Source of the DNA: Nonlabens spongiae | GTDB lineage: Bacteria; Bacteroidota; Bacteroidia; Flavobacteriales; Flavobacteriaceae | DNA length: 64,000 nucleotides | NCBI RefSeq assembly: GCF_002117125.1 | Contig: NZ_CP019344.1 | Coordinates: 2,570,501-2,634,500 of the forward strand | Reading direction: 5' to 3' | In this document: piece after piece, positions 36,654-46,114 of the stretch | Layout of the letters: each line of letters begins with the position of its first letter | How positions within the stretch are numbered: the first letter of the stretch is position 1 | Made by a program: the position numbers and the translations under genes | Notes under the pieces: generated by a model | Seen by the model: only the letters and a program-made list of their open reading frames with translations | Told to the model about the DNA's origin: nothing | The model's database searches: none

Positions 36654-38297
36654 TTAGTTGGGAGTTGAATAATAAATGGTCAACTTAGGTCTTTTATCAA
36701 TCTCTGAAGATTGAGAACCGTGTAGTACTGTTCCCTCATGAGAAATAGCACTGCTCTGCAATACCCTTTCGATTTCGATGGGAGTAATTTGATCTTTTAC
36801 TAGTGATGTGCCTAAAGCACCCGTATTTTGACTTATCGCAAGAGCTAGACGAGCATTGCCAAGTTTTTCATCTATAGGAATATCATCATTTAATGCCTCA
36901 CTGATTACTGCGTTCAAATGGTTTGTAATACGAATTTGATATTTGATACCAGCTGAAGTTTCATCGTTGTCATCAATTCTTTCTAATCTGCCTAAGTGAG
37001 CTAGATTATTATCAATGCCACTAAGCTCATTAACGATATTATAGTCAGCCAGCAGCAGACCTGTATCAAAATTATATATGATAATACGCTCAGGCTCGGT
37101 TCTTCCACCACTTACAACATCCTGATCCACATAGAATGTTAGGATCGCATCATTTATTAATGTTCTGTTCGATATGATTTCTTCTAGGGTATCGGCTATA
37201 CCATTATCGTCCAGGTCTTCTCCGAATAGGTCTAAAAGTCCCAAACTTCCTGGACCACCTTTGAGATACAGGTTTTCTGAACCATTTTGCGGCTGAAAAC
37301 TTTGTTCTATTTCTGTTTGTATGTTCGGTGTTATCTGTGAATCAATATAGTTCACGGAGATGGCAGAACCTACGTTGTTCTGATGTAGGTCAAATCTAAA
37401 CTCCGAAGCTATTGGTTCTTCTGGATCTGTTAGAGTCACATCAATCGAAAAGATAATGGATGCTTCTTCCATGTTCAAATAAACCAAGGTTGGCCCACTT
37501 CCTGAGGGTATTTCCGCAACTATATATATACCTCTGAAGAAGTTTTTGAAATTTGTAGCACTTCTATAGGCAACAGGTTGATTAAATAAAATATCACTCC
37601 AATAAGCTTCGCTATTAGAAATGCCATCGGAAGATAAAAGATCAAGTCTCAATCTAGGAGTTTTTCTAGCTACTGTATCTTGATCCTCTGTAATAATTAC
37701 TTCACTTGGATCTATTGGTACGCCTACTTTTTCGAAAAGAATCTCAGGGTTTGAACTGATAGTTACATCTTCGATTTGATTTTTTTGATCTGAATAATAA
37801 ATTGCATTTTCAGATAGGTCTTCAGAATCAAAATTGTTCAAAAAAAACTTGTTTCTAAACACCTTGAGATTAACTAAGCCAGAGCCGTAGACAGAATCTA
37901 ATTCGTAGGACGTCTCTTCTCCGTCCACACCTGTAGCTCTTGAAAAGTAAGGAATCTCCAAATATGCACTTTTAAGCACTGGAGGAGTCTGATTATCATC
38001 AGTACCGGTAAAATCAGGATTTAAAAACGATGGCACCGCCTGTGAAACTATGGAATAAGTAGAGCGACCGTAAACAGGGTCTTCATAGGTTCCTAATTTA
38101 TACGAACCAAAATTATTAGTTTGAACAGGGTTTACTGGAGTAGAAAAAGCTTTAACATCTACTTCCCTAGATCTAATTGTTTCGTTAGGATCAACTCCGA
38201 CAATCGTATCACCCAAATTATCAATATCGTCATCACAAGACCACAATACTGCCGTAATTGAGCATAAAATCAATATGCTCCACTTTAAATTTTTCAT
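36654..38297 (-). CDS. DUF4270 lipoprotein
   Basis: 547 aa. The lipoprotein signal MKNLKWSILILCSITAVLWSC has the Cys at residue 21. A large beta-rich domain follows, starting with IVGVDPNETIRSREVDVKAFSTPVNPVQTNNFGSYKLGTYEDPVYGRSTYSIVSQ, typical of DUF4270, an exported Bacteroidota family of unknown function. Its fixed place between a glycogen synthase-like gene and glmS suggests a link to envelope polysaccharide, but that is inference. It lies 10 bases after the upstream gene. Confidence 0.85.
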   Translation of the reverse strand: MKNLKWSILILCSITAVLWSCDDDIDNLGDTIVGVDPNETIRSREVDVKAFSTPVNPVQTNNFGSYKLGTYEDPVYGRSTYSIVSQAVPSFLNPDFTGTDDNQTPPVLKSAYLEIPYFSRATGVDGEETSYELDSVYGSGLVNLKVFRNKFFLNNFDSEDLSENAIYYSDQKNQIEDVTISSNPEILFEKVGVPIDPSEVIITEDQDTVARKTPRLRLDLLSSDGISNSEAYWSDILFNQPVAYRSATNFKNFFRGIYIVAEIPSGSGPTLVYLNMEEASIIFSIDVTLTDPEEPIASEFRFDLHQNNVGSAISVNYIDSQITPNIQTEIEQSFQPQNGSENLYLKGGPGSLGLLDLFGEDLDDNGIADTLEEIISNRTLINDAILTFYVDQDVVSGGRTEPERIIIYNFDTGLLLADYNIVNELSGIDNNLAHLGRLERIDDNDETSAGIKYQIRITNHLNAVISEALNDDIPIDEKLGNARLALAISQNTGALGTSLVKDQITPIEIERVLQSSAISHEGTVLHGSQSSEIDKRPKLTIYYSTPN

Positions 38298-38307
38298 GCA
38301 ATTTTTC

Positions 38308-39129
38308 TTATTCTTCCTCTTCTTCTAAAACTTGAGACAGATAGAAATTTTCATAGGCATCAGCAAACTCTTCAGGGCTGTAATATTTAAGGACTGGTTT
38401 TTCTTGAGCATCAATAAACCCGTCTAATTCTTCAGATAGGTCTTCACTACCTTTAATGATTGCATCACTGTTAGCTATAGCGCTTTTCATGATGTTATTA
38501 TAAGTAGCTTCTTCAAAAGGTGCAATCATTTCCTCGTCTAGCGCATCATACCTTAATTTCTCGATCATCTCTGCATCTAACGCTCCTTCAAAAGATTGAT
38601 TGTAAATAGATGTCACTATTTTGCTATCCTCAAATAAAGGATCATTTCCATAATAGTTTTTAAGGTATAGGGGTAGCAATCCGGCTAGCCAGCCGTGAAC
38701 GTGAATGATATCTGGTGCCCAGTTAAGTTTTTTGACTGTTTCGATAACCCCTTTTGCAAAGAAAATCGCGCGTTCATCATTATCCTCAAAGAGGTCGCCG
38801 TTTTCATCAGTTAGGGTTGCTTTTCTTTTAAAATAATCTTCGTTATCAATAAAGTAAACCTGCATTCTTTCTTTTGGGATGGAAGCTACCTTGATGATAA
38901 GGGGCATGTCTAAATCATTGATGATTAGGTTCATACCGCTTAAACGAATCACTTCATGAAGCTGATGCCTTCTTTCGTTTATGTTACCGAATCGCGGCAT
39001 GAAGATACGGATCTGTCCGCCACGATCATTCACCATTTTAGGTGCAAAATAAGACATGGAAGATGCCTCAGTTTCTGGTAGATAGGGGATGACTTCTGAC
39101 GATACGTATAAAACTCTTTTTTCCTTCAT
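38308..39129 (-). CDS. Glycogen/starch synthase, N-terminal GT5 domain only
   Basis: 273 aa. VLYVSSEVIPYLPETEASSMSYFAPKMVNDRGGQIRIFMPRFG resembles the ADP-glucose-synthase N-lobe, but the KTGGLADV motif is altered. DIIHVHGWLAGLLPLYLK matches the interdomain segment. Full glycogen synthases are about 480 aa; this protein lacks the nucleotide-sugar-binding C-lobe, as do the bacteroidotal single-domain homologues upstream of DUF4270. Catalysis alone is doubtful. The acidic tail ends in EEEEE. First gene of the glmS operon, divergent from panC. Confidence 0.82.
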   Translation of the reverse strand: MKEKRVLYVSSEVIPYLPETEASSMSYFAPKMVNDRGGQIRIFMPRFGNINERRHQLHEVIRLSGMNLIINDLDMPLIIKVASIPKERMQVYFIDNEDYFKRKATLTDENGDLFEDNDERAIFFAKGVIETVKKLNWAPDIIHVHGWLAGLLPLYLKNYYGNDPLFEDSKIVTSIYNQSFEGALDAEMIEKLRYDALDEEMIAPFEEATYNNIMKSAIANSDAIIKGSEDLSEELDGFIDAQEKPVLKYYSPEEFADAYENFYLSQVLEEEEE

Positions 39130-39164
39130 AAATTGATTTCTAATGCCTTGTTTTTAGCAAGTTG

Positions 39165-39172
39165 CAAAAATA
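39165..39172 (-). promoter_or_regulatory. -7 box of the glycogen synthase-like / glmS operon
   Basis: TATTTTTG on the minus strand, 35 bases before the ATG at 39129. Confidence 0.5.
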
Positions 39173-39181
39173 AGTAAAATC

Positions 39182-39211
39182 TTGCACATTAACTCTTAAA
39201 GCTTATGTTTG
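39182..39211 (+). promoter_or_regulatory. panC promoter
   Basis: TTG at 39182-39184, a 19-base spacer, then TATGTTTG at 39204-39211; fits the -33/-7 consensus. ATG at 39234. Confidence 0.6.
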
Positions 39212-39233
39212 TAGGCTGTCATTATTTGAGATT

Positions 39234-40088
39234 ATGGTTTTCAAAAGCAAAAATGAAGTTGCAATAAAGATCAAAGCCCTGGCAAGTGAGGATTTAAGCA
39301 TAGGCTTTGTACCCACCATGGGAGCTCTTCACGATGGGCACATTGCTTTGATGAAAACAGCTGCTCTTGAAAATGACGTTCTCGCAGTAAGCATTTTTGT
39401 AAATCCCACCCAATTCAACAATTCAACTGATTTGGATAAATATCCTCGTAATGTGGGGAAGGATATTGAACTCATATATTCACATTTTGATAAGGAGCAA
39501 ACCATTATTTACACTCCTGATGTTGATGATGTTTACAGCGATCAAATTATAGCAAAACACTACGCTTACGGTGGATTAGAAAATAAAATGGAAGGAGCCA
39601 GTAGACCTGGTCATTTTGATGGGGTAGGTACCATATTAGAATTTCTTTTTCATCTCTTTAAACCCGCTCGAGCCTACTTTGGGGAGAAAGATTTTCAACA
39701 GCTCCAAATCGTCAAATCGCTCAGAGAACAATTGGCTCTGGATCTTGAAATTATAGGTTGTCCTATAAGCCGTGAGGACTCTGGACTGGCGCGTAGCTCC
39801 AGGAACGGCAGGCTCACTGATTTGGGATGGATTACCGCTGCAAAAATCTACCAATCGCTATTGCTGGCAAAGGAGATGTATGCCTCTGGAAAATATGACC
39901 GCATTCAAAAAACGGTTGAACAGACCTATGATAAAATTGAAAATTTAGATCTGGAATATTTTACCATCGCTAGGGAAGTTGATCTAGAAACAGCACCTCC
40001 TGCTGAGATGCCGCAAAAAGGTCTTCGTGCTTTTGTAGTAGCTCACGTAGACGGCGTGCGTCTTATCGATAATATGAAGCTGTCTTAG
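39234..40088 (+). CDS. panC: Pantothenate synthetase
   Basis: 284 aa. It joins pantoate and beta-alanine with ATP to make pantothenate, the coenzyme A precursor. FVPTMGALHDGHIALM near residue 23 is the HIGH-type ATP site. VNPTQFNNSTDLDKYPR, MEGASRPGHFDGVGTIL, YFGEKDFQQL and SREDSGLARSSRN (a KMSKS-like loop) follow. Its partner panD is the next gene, 148 bases on, with a palindrome and a separate promoter between them. Confidence 0.97.
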   Translation: MVFKSKNEVAIKIKALASEDLSIGFVPTMGALHDGHIALMKTAALENDVLAVSIFVNPTQFNNSTDLDKYPRNVGKDIELIYSHFDKEQTIIYTPDVDDVYSDQIIAKHYAYGGLENKMEGASRPGHFDGVGTILEFLFHLFKPARAYFGEKDFQQLQIVKSLREQLALDLEIIGCPISREDSGLARSSRNGRLTDLGWITAAKIYQSLLLAKEMYASGKYDRIQKTVEQTYDKIENLDLEYFTIAREVDLETAPPAEMPQKGLRAFVVAHVDGVRLIDNMKLS

Positions 40089-40108
40089 TTCTATTTTATT
40101 GATAGGTA

Positions 40109-40124
40109 CGCTTTCGCGAAAGCG
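40109..40124. repeat. 16-bp palindrome, intergenic copy between panC and panD
   Basis: Exact copy, 20 bases past the panC stop. Confidence 0.95.
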
Positions 40125-40224
40125 AAATAATATTCCATTCACATCAAGTTAAAGGCTATCACTACATTGATAAGCTACAATTCATAGGATCAATTTAATA
40201 ATTATACATAACTAAGGAGAATTG

Positions 40225-40232
40225 TATCTTTG
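40225..40232 (+). promoter_or_regulatory. -7 box of panD
   Basis: TATCTTTG ends four bases before the ATG at 40237, predicting a leaderless mRNA. An AAGGAG-like stretch at 40213-40219 lies upstream of the box and so is unlikely to be a ribosome site. Confidence 0.55.
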
Positions 40233-40236
40233 CAAC

Positions 40237-40587
40237 ATGTTGATTACAGTCGTAAAATCCAAGATCCACAGGGTGAAAGTTACAGGCGCAGACCTGAATT
40301 ACATAGGTAGCATCACAATTGATGAAGACCTTATGGATGGCGCAAACATCGTAGAGGGTGAAAAGGTTCAAATCGTTAATAACAATAACGGAAATAGATT
40401 AGAAACCTATGCCATTCCTGGCCCTAGAGGAAGCGGTGAAATAACCTTAAATGGTGCGGCTGCCCGCCTTGTATCAAAAGGAGATGTTTTGATCCTTATA
40501 ACTTACGCGCAAATGACCATGGAAGAGGCAAAGGGCTTTAAGCCTACCTTGCTTTTTCCTAATGAGGAGGATAACACCCTTACCTAG
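40237..40587 (+). CDS. panD: Aspartate 1-decarboxylase proenzyme
   Basis: 116 aa from the ATG at 40237 (a TTG 15 bases upstream would overlap the promoter box). It makes beta-alanine from aspartate for pantothenate. [38 protein letters not shown] contains the Gly-Ser (YIGS) where self-cleavage makes the pyruvoyl group. [22 protein letters not shown] is the conserved second half. Pathway partner of the adjacent panC. The following flippase-like gene begins three bases after this stop. Confidence 0.96.
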   Translation: MLITVVKSKIHRVKVTGADLNYIGSITIDEDLMDGANIVEGEKVQIVNNNNGNRLETYAIPGPRGSGEITLNGAAARLVSKGDVLILITYAQMTMEEAKGFKPTLLFPNEEDNTLT

Positions 40588-40589
40588 AA

Positions 40590-41573
40590 TTGAAAAACAA
40601 GCTTTTCAAAGTTTTAAAATGGGTTGTGCCTTTATTACTTGGTGCTTATCTCGTTTACCTTCCCTATTCCAGCTTCACAGATGAAGAAAGAACAGTAGTT
40701 TACAACAGTATAAAAGGAGCTGATTACTCATACGTGATTCTTAGTGTAATCATGGCGTTAGCGAGTCATCTTTCAAGGGCCTGGCGCTGGAATTACATGT
40801 TGTCTAAGTTTAAGAATCAGCCCAGCTTTTTGACTAATGTTGCTGCAATAGGCACGGGTTACATAGTGAATTTGTTTGTGCCCAGAGGAGGTGAGGTCGC
40901 TCGTGCTGGAGTGATTCGCAAAACTAATGGGATTTCCATGGATAGAGGTCTGGGAACGATAATAGCAGAGCGTGTTCTTGATCTCATTGTATTGCTCATT
41001 ATTACCTGCATCGCCCTGTCGCTGGCAGCAGAAGAGCTTCTACCTTTTTTTTCTGAACGTTTAGAGGTATTACTCAATGAGACAGACATAAGAACTCTTG
41101 CTGTGTTCCTAATAGTTGTGGTTGTTCTTTTTGTAACATTTTACTGGGCAGCAAAGAGATTCAAAGTCTTTCAGCTAATTAAAAATTTTATCAGTGGATT
41201 GAAAGAAGGCTTCCAGACCATTTGGACAATGGAAAAGAAAATGCTTTACTTACTACATACATTATTCATTTGGGCGATGTATGTCCTCATGTTCTATGTA
41301 TGTTTTCATTCATTGGAAGGATTTGATAGCATTGCGTTACCAGCTGTCTTATCTGCTTTTGTAGCCGGGAGTTTCTCAGTAGCTTTTGTAAACGGCGGCT
41401 TTGGTGCATACCCTTATCTTATCGCTCAAGTGCTACTGTTGTTTGGGTATTCTGAGATTTTAGGGACGAGCATAGGTTGGATATTATGGTTGTCACAGAC
41501 CTTGCTGGTGATCGTTTACGGTTTGATTTCTTTGATGCTTATTTCATTTAATTCCCGATTATTTGGTAAATGA
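40590..41573 (+). CDS. Lysylphosphatidylglycerol synthase transmembrane/flippase-like protein (UPF0104)
   Basis: 327 aa with seven to eight membrane helices. SHLSRAWRWNYMLSKF near residue 55, GYIVNLFVPRGGEVARAGVIRKTNGISMDRGLGTIIAERVLDL near 100-140 and GSFSVAFVNGGFGAYPYLIAQ near 270 are hallmarks of the UPF0104 / LPG synthase transmembrane family. Those proteins move or flip lipids, but the soluble synthase domain is missing, so lysine transfer is not expected. The start is TTG (40590), three bases after panD. Confidence 0.85.
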   Translation: MKNKLFKVLKWVVPLLLGAYLVYLPYSSFTDEERTVVYNSIKGADYSYVILSVIMALASHLSRAWRWNYMLSKFKNQPSFLTNVAAIGTGYIVNLFVPRGGEVARAGVIRKTNGISMDRGLGTIIAERVLDLIVLLIITCIALSLAAEELLPFFSERLEVLLNETDIRTLAVFLIVVVVLFVTFYWAAKRFKVFQLIKNFISGLKEGFQTIWTMEKKMLYLLHTLFIWAMYVLMFYVCFHSLEGFDSIALPAVLSAFVAGSFSVAFVNGGFGAYPYLIAQVLLLFGYSEILGTSIGWILWLSQTLLVIVYGLISLMLISFNSRLFGK

Positions 41574-41601
41574 ATTACATTTATAGGCAAATTTCCAATC
41601 C

Positions 41602-42861
41602 ATGAAAAAAATTACACTAACCTCTCTCGCATTATTTTTTTGTGCACTTGCCTACTCTCAGGCTTTGTATCGCACTTATCCTAGTGAGATACTTGATGAA
41701 GAGCGACAAGTAAAAATTTTAAAACCACGCAGTTATAACAAGAATCCAGATAAAACCTATCCGTTAGTTATTGTACTTGATGGGGATTATTTGTTTGAAC
41801 CGGTTGCTGGTAATGTAGATTACCTTTCTTATTGGGATCAAATGCCTGAATCTTTTGTAGTAGGAGTAAACATGAAAGAAAGTAGGTATGATGATGCTGC
41901 CATAGACTACAAAACTGGACTGCCCGGTGAGCGAGGTCAGAAATTCATGGATTTTCTCATGGAATTAAGAGGTACCATGATGGAAGAATACCGTGTGACA
42001 CCTTTTACAGTAATAATAGGTAAGGATATCACGGCAAACTTATCAGCTTACTATTTGCTCAGGAAAAAAGTTCCAGTTAATGCTTTCATTCAAATAGCAC
42101 CAGAATACTCAAGACTGGTTGAAGAAAACCTAGTTCGTAAAATGGGTGATCAGCAAGAGTATACCTATTTTTATGTAGGCACTCCAGAGACGACTGACGT
42201 GGATGGTACTTTCTTTGACACGATTACAGACTCACTCTTCATAGGTCGTGAGAACCTTAACATGAAACATGAGCAGATTGCAAACAGCAATAAATATTCT
42301 GTTGCCGTTGATGCTATTTCAAGAGGGCTTCAATACTCTTTTCAGGAATACGGCATGATCGATGAGCAGGCGCTATACAAAGCTGGTGTGGAGGAAGACG
42401 TACAAATAGCTGCAGAAGAGGAAATGATGGAGGAAGATATGTTAGATGAAGAATCTGATGAAGATGCAGAGGACAAAAAAGAAAAAAAGAAGAAAAAGAA
42501 AAAACGTGATAAGTCTAAGGTAAGCGTTGTCAAAGTACTTCAAGAGAAATACAAATTCATAGAAGAGGTTTATGGCATTCAAATGAAATTAAGACTTATC
42601 GACATAGCGACGATCGCATCTTTTCTTAAAAACCGTGAGGACTGGGATGAGATGATCAACTTAGGTAGTCTTACTTCAAAGGAATATCCTGAACTTGCCT
42701 ACGGTCCTTATCTGCAGGCCTTAGGTTATGAGGGAATAGGGCGCATACCTAGAGCAATAGACCTGTTGAATGAAGCTTATACTCTTGAGCCAGCTGCCGG
42801 TATCACTCAGACTAACGTTTTGGATAAACTAGAAATTTTAAAAGCCGAGGAAAGAAATTAA
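41602..42861 (+). CDS. Esterase-like alpha/beta hydrolase-fold exported protein, probably inactive
   Basis: 419 aa with a Sec signal (MKKITLTSLALFFCALAYSQ). An esterase-D-like alpha/beta hydrolase domain spans about 20-260 (YPLVIVLDGDYLFEPV). Where active relatives have the nucleophile elbow G-H-S-x-G, this protein has IIGKDITANLSAYYL, with Asp in the nucleophile place, so hydrolysis is doubtful. A charged linker follows, an acidic run (EEEMMEEDMLDEESDEDAED) then a Lys run, about residues 270-305, and a helical TPR-like C-terminus. The stop overlaps the radA start (TAATG). Confidence 0.72.
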   Translation: MKKITLTSLALFFCALAYSQALYRTYPSEILDEERQVKILKPRSYNKNPDKTYPLVIVLDGDYLFEPVAGNVDYLSYWDQMPESFVVGVNMKESRYDDAAIDYKTGLPGERGQKFMDFLMELRGTMMEEYRVTPFTVIIGKDITANLSAYYLLRKKVPVNAFIQIAPEYSRLVEENLVRKMGDQQEYTYFYVGTPETTDVDGTFFDTITDSLFIGRENLNMKHEQIANSNKYSVAVDAISRGLQYSFQEYGMIDEQALYKAGVEEDVQIAAEEEMMEEDMLDEESDEDAEDKKEKKKKKKKRDKSKVSVVKVLQEKYKFIEEVYGIQMKLRLIDIATIASFLKNREDWDEMINLGSLTSKEYPELAYGPYLQALGYEGIGRIPRAIDLLNEAYTLEPAAGITQTNVLDKLEILKAEERN

Positions 42862-44231
42862 TGGCCAAAACCAAAACCACATGGTTCTGTCAGAATTGCG
42901 GTGCTCAATACGCAAGATGGCAAGGACAGTGCAATTCTTGTAAGGAGTGGAATACCATAGTTGAAGAAGTTGTAGAAAAGAGAGAATCACGATCCTGGAA
43001 ACAGGAGGGAGACGAGGGCACGCTTTCGCGAAAGCGTAACAACAAACCCACACTGATCTCGCAAATAGACGCAACCGAAAGTCCACGACTCAACACTGCA
43101 AATGCTGAATTCAATAGAGTGCTGGGCGGAGGTCTCGTGCCTGGCTCAATCACTTTGTTAGGTGGTGAGCCTGGCATCGGAAAATCCACTTTATTACTAC
43201 AAGTTTGCTTAAATCTACCCTTTAAAACGCTGTACGTATCGGGAGAGGAGAGTGCGCAACAAATCAAAATGCGCGCAGACCGAATCAAAAAAGATGCATC
43301 TGACTGCTATATTCTGACAGAGACCAAAACGCAAAAAATTTTTAGACAAATTACAGAGTTGGAACCAGAAGTTCTGATTATAGATTCCATTCAAACTCTA
43401 CAGACAGATCATGTCGAGAGCACCGCGGGAAGCGTTTCCCAGATCAGGGAATGTACGGGAGAGCTTATCAAGTTTGCAAAGGAGACGGCAACACCAGTGC
43501 TGCTTATAGGTCATATTACTAAAGACGGGAATATCGCTGGTCCTAAAATCTTAGAACACATGGTGGACACGGTTTTGCAGTTTGAAGGAGATCGCAATCA
43601 CACCTATCGAATTTTAAGATCGCTGAAAAATCGTTTTGGGAGCACGCATGAAATAGGTATTTACGAGATGCTTGGTCACGGCTTGCGAGAAGTGGCAAAT
43701 CCGAGTGAAATATTGATCTCCAACAAAGATGTTGCACTTAGTGGTACGGCCATAGCGGCAACTATGGAAGGCATGCGACCGCTTTTGATTGAAGTGCAAG
43801 CGCTTGTCAGCACGGCAGTCTACGGAACGCCACAGCGCAGCGCCACAGGTTACAACTTAAAACGGCTGAATATGATCTTGGCAGTTTTGGAAAAACGTGC
43901 AGGTTTCAAACTCGGGCAAAAGGATGTTTTTCTAAATATAACGGGTGGGATTCAGGTCAACGACCCAGCAATAGATCTTGCTGTTGTCGCAGCAATTTTA
44001 TCCTCAAACTTTGATCTAGAACTTTCGTCAAGTCATTGTTTTTGTGCTGAGGTAGGTCTGGCAGGTGAAATACGACCCACATCGCGATTGGATCAACGCA
44101 TCAACGAGGCAGAAAAACTAGGTTTTGAGAAAATATTTGTTGCTCCTGTAAAGCAGAAATTCAATAATAAGGGCATTCAGATACACGCTTTTTCAAAGAT
44201 TGAGGAATTAGTAAGATATTTGTTTTCCTAA
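42861..44231 (+). CDS. radA: DNA repair protein RadA
   Basis: 456 aa. It drives branch migration in recombination. Zinc finger Cys10, Cys13, Cys24 and Cys27 come first, then a RecA-like ATPase with Walker A GGEPGIGKST near residue 100. The RadA signature LKNRFGSTHEIGIYEM is near residue 255, and a Lon-like C-terminal domain carries the conserved VNDPAIDLAVVAAILSS. An exact palindrome (43021-43036) lies in the linker between zinc finger and ATPase and is read as TLSRKR. The start overlaps the upstream stop by one base. Confidence 0.96.
   Translation: MAKTKTTWFCQNCGAQYARWQGQCNSCKEWNTIVEEVVEKRESRSWKQEGDEGTLSRKRNNKPTLISQIDATESPRLNTANAEFNRVLGGGLVPGSITLLGGEPGIGKSTLLLQVCLNLPFKTLYVSGEESAQQIKMRADRIKKDASDCYILTETKTQKIFRQITELEPEVLIIDSIQTLQTDHVESTAGSVSQIRECTGELIKFAKETATPVLLIGHITKDGNIAGPKILEHMVDTVLQFEGDRNHTYRILRSLKNRFGSTHEIGIYEMLGHGLREVANPSEILISNKDVALSGTAIAATMEGMRPLLIEVQALVSTAVYGTPQRSATGYNLKRLNMILAVLEKRAGFKLGQKDVFLNITGGIQVNDPAIDLAVVAAILSSNFDLELSSSHCFCAEVGLAGEIRPTSRLDQRINEAEKLGFEKIFVAPVKQKFNNKGIQIHAFSKIEELVRYLFS
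43021..43036. repeat. 16-bp palindrome, coding copy in radA
   Basis: Exact copy, read as LSRKR in the interdomain linker. Confidence 0.95.
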
Positions 44232-44240
44232 AATTCGATT

Positions 44241-44780
44241 ATGAGGTTTTCTGTTTTTTTGATTGTGGCTTTATTGATGGTTTCCTGTAATGAGAATGTG
44301 GAGCCAGCAAAAAAAGAAACCACAAAGCGCTTTGCAGATGTTGATACGTCTACAAATGAAGTCGTGCACATGAGCGATTTGAATGACAATTATCACTCCC
44401 TTCAAGATGTGATTGCTAGTCATAAAGGGAAGTTAGTCTATATGGATATCTGGGCGAGCTGGTGCGGTCCCTGCAAAGCAGAAATGCCTGCGTCACATCA
44501 ACTTCAAGAGAAGTATAAGAACAAAGATGTTGATTTTATCTACGTATCCATAGACCGTAACAACAAAGCCTGGGAAAGCGCTACGCAACAATTCCAGTTG
44601 ACCGAAAACAGTTATCTCGCTCGTAATTACCCAAAGGCAAAACTTTTTCAGACAAATAACGTGAGTACTATACCTCGCTATATGTTGTTTGATAAAAATG
44701 GACGTCTAGTTGATAGTAATGCCAGTCGCCCCAGTTCCACGAGAATAAGTGAGGTGATTGACGCATTTCTATCAATATAG
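44241..44780 (+). CDS. TlpA-like thioredoxin-fold lipoprotein
   Basis: 179 aa. The lipoprotein signal MRFSVFLIVALLMVSC has the Cys at residue 16. A thioredoxin-like domain follows with the redox motif WASWCGPCKAEMP near residue 72 and the cis-Pro segment VSTIPRYMLFD. It probably reduces or isomerises disulfides in the periplasm, in the manner of TlpA/ResA; the partner is unknown. It is nine bases after radA and two bases before the M23 peptidase gene, suggesting one transcript. Confidence 0.88.
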   Translation: MRFSVFLIVALLMVSCNENVEPAKKETTKRFADVDTSTNEVVHMSDLNDNYHSLQDVIASHKGKLVYMDIWASWCGPCKAEMPASHQLQEKYKNKDVDFIYVSIDRNNKAWESATQQFQLTENSYLARNYPKAKLFQTNNVSTIPRYMLFDKNGRLVDSNASRPSSTRISEVIDAFLSI

Positions 44781-44782
44781 AT

Positions 44783-45907
44783 TTGCGTAAGGGTAAACTC
44801 TTTTTTTTCATTTTTGTGCTTGCTGTTGCAGCGACAGGAATCTATCTCTTCTATAACCACCCCAGTTATTTTGACTTTATTCTAAAACCCACAGCTCGAG
44901 AAATTCTTTATCGCGACTTGACCGAGCAGGAGCAAATACTTCTTGAAGATCAGAAAACTGCTGCACTTAAAGAAGTTACGTCAATAGGCGATGGAATGGC
45001 AGAACGCGTTTCGAATTATGGGAATGGCAACTTCTTTGCTGGCTATCGAGTAGAGTTAAAAATTGGTGAGAATCTTAAGATTTCGATACAACGAGATTCA
45101 ACAGAATTTAAACCTGAAGAAGTTGATCGGCTATTGGTAGAAATTTACCACAATGAAAATCTGGAAATTCAAAAAAAGCCGTGGAGCAGCCAAGTCTATT
45201 ATGATTCTGAAGGAGATGAAACAATTACAGTAGTTATTCAGTATGCAGATTCCAGTCATTTTGAGTCTGATATTATATTCCAAAAACAGGCAGAATACAC
45301 CTTCCCTCTAGCTGAAAAAGATAATGATGCCATCCAGTCCTTTTGGGGAGCGTCCAGAGGTGGAGGCAGTCGTTCCCATGAAGGGATTGACATATTTGCG
45401 CCACGAGATCATCCCATTGTTGCAGTGACTGATGGACGGATCAGCTCTGTGAGGGATCGAGGATTGGGCGGCAAACAAATCTGGCAAACCGATTCTAAAA
45501 ATGGTCAGTCGATCTACTATGCACATCTTAACGGTTGGAATGTGGAGCAGGGCGATCGGGTCAGAAGAGGCGATACCATAGGCTACGTGGGAAACACGGG
45601 CAACGCGCGCACCACGCCGCCGCATCTACATTTCGGAATTTATAAGTCTGGAGGTGCGATAGATCCGCTTTCATTTGTTTATCAGTATGGTGTTCCAGAA
45701 CCTGGGAACGATGAACTTGTTCAGGAATTTGCAAGAGCCAATGGCAACGCGGCTAATCTCAGAACAGGTCCCAGTACCCAGTTTGATATTATTCAAGATG
45801 TCAAAACAGAAGAGGTGAAAATTTTGGGACGCAACAGCGACTGGTATCACGTGCGTACGCTAGACGGTAAAGCTGGTTTTATACACAAGAGTGTTTTGGT
45901 TTTTTAA
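44783..45907 (+). CDS. M23 family metallopeptidase with SH3-like domain
   Basis: 374 aa from a TTG start (44783); the frame has no nearby ATG. One N-terminal membrane helix (about 4-23), a coiled region, then a LytM/M23 domain at about 190-300 with zinc ligands in SHEGIDIFAPRDHP and the HLHFGIY motif. A bacterial SH3 domain covers the last 60 residues (ANLRTGPSTQFDII ... KAGFIHKSVLVF). It should cut peptidoglycan cross-bridges, or regulate another hydrolase, in the periplasm. A palindrome follows 17 bases after its stop. Confidence 0.9.
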   Translation: MRKGKLFFFIFVLAVAATGIYLFYNHPSYFDFILKPTAREILYRDLTEQEQILLEDQKTAALKEVTSIGDGMAERVSNYGNGNFFAGYRVELKIGENLKISIQRDSTEFKPEEVDRLLVEIYHNENLEIQKKPWSSQVYYDSEGDETITVVIQYADSSHFESDIIFQKQAEYTFPLAEKDNDAIQSFWGASRGGGSRSHEGIDIFAPRDHPIVAVTDGRISSVRDRGLGGKQIWQTDSKNGQSIYYAHLNGWNVEQGDRVRRGDTIGYVGNTGNARTTPPHLHFGIYKSGGAIDPLSFVYQYGVPEPGNDELVQEFARANGNAANLRTGPSTQFDIIQDVKTEEVKILGRNSDWYHVRTLDGKAGFIHKSVLVF

Positions 45908-45924
45908 TTAAATTTTTTTGATCT

Positions 45925-45940
45925 CGCTTTCGCGAAAGCG
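45925..45940. repeat. 16-bp palindrome, intergenic copy after the M23 gene
   Basis: Exact copy. Shares 29 identical bases with the copy after gdhA (19883-19911). Confidence 0.95.
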
Positions 45941-46088
45941 TAATTAAAAAAAAGCTTATTCCGTTTATAAAGACACAAGTCACGTTACTAAAGTTTGGAA
46001 ACCTAGGACTGCTCTCTAAAATTCAATTACGTAAGGAAAATTAACTTCTCAAGACTGATTGAGGTAAACGCCTCAGGCGCAATTCCGT

Positions 46089-46096
46089 TATATTTG
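46089..46096 (+). promoter_or_regulatory. -7 box of lepA
   Basis: TATATTTG, 18 bases before the ATG at 46115. Confidence 0.5.
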
Positions 46097-46114
46097 CAGC
46101 CCATTTTAGCTTAT

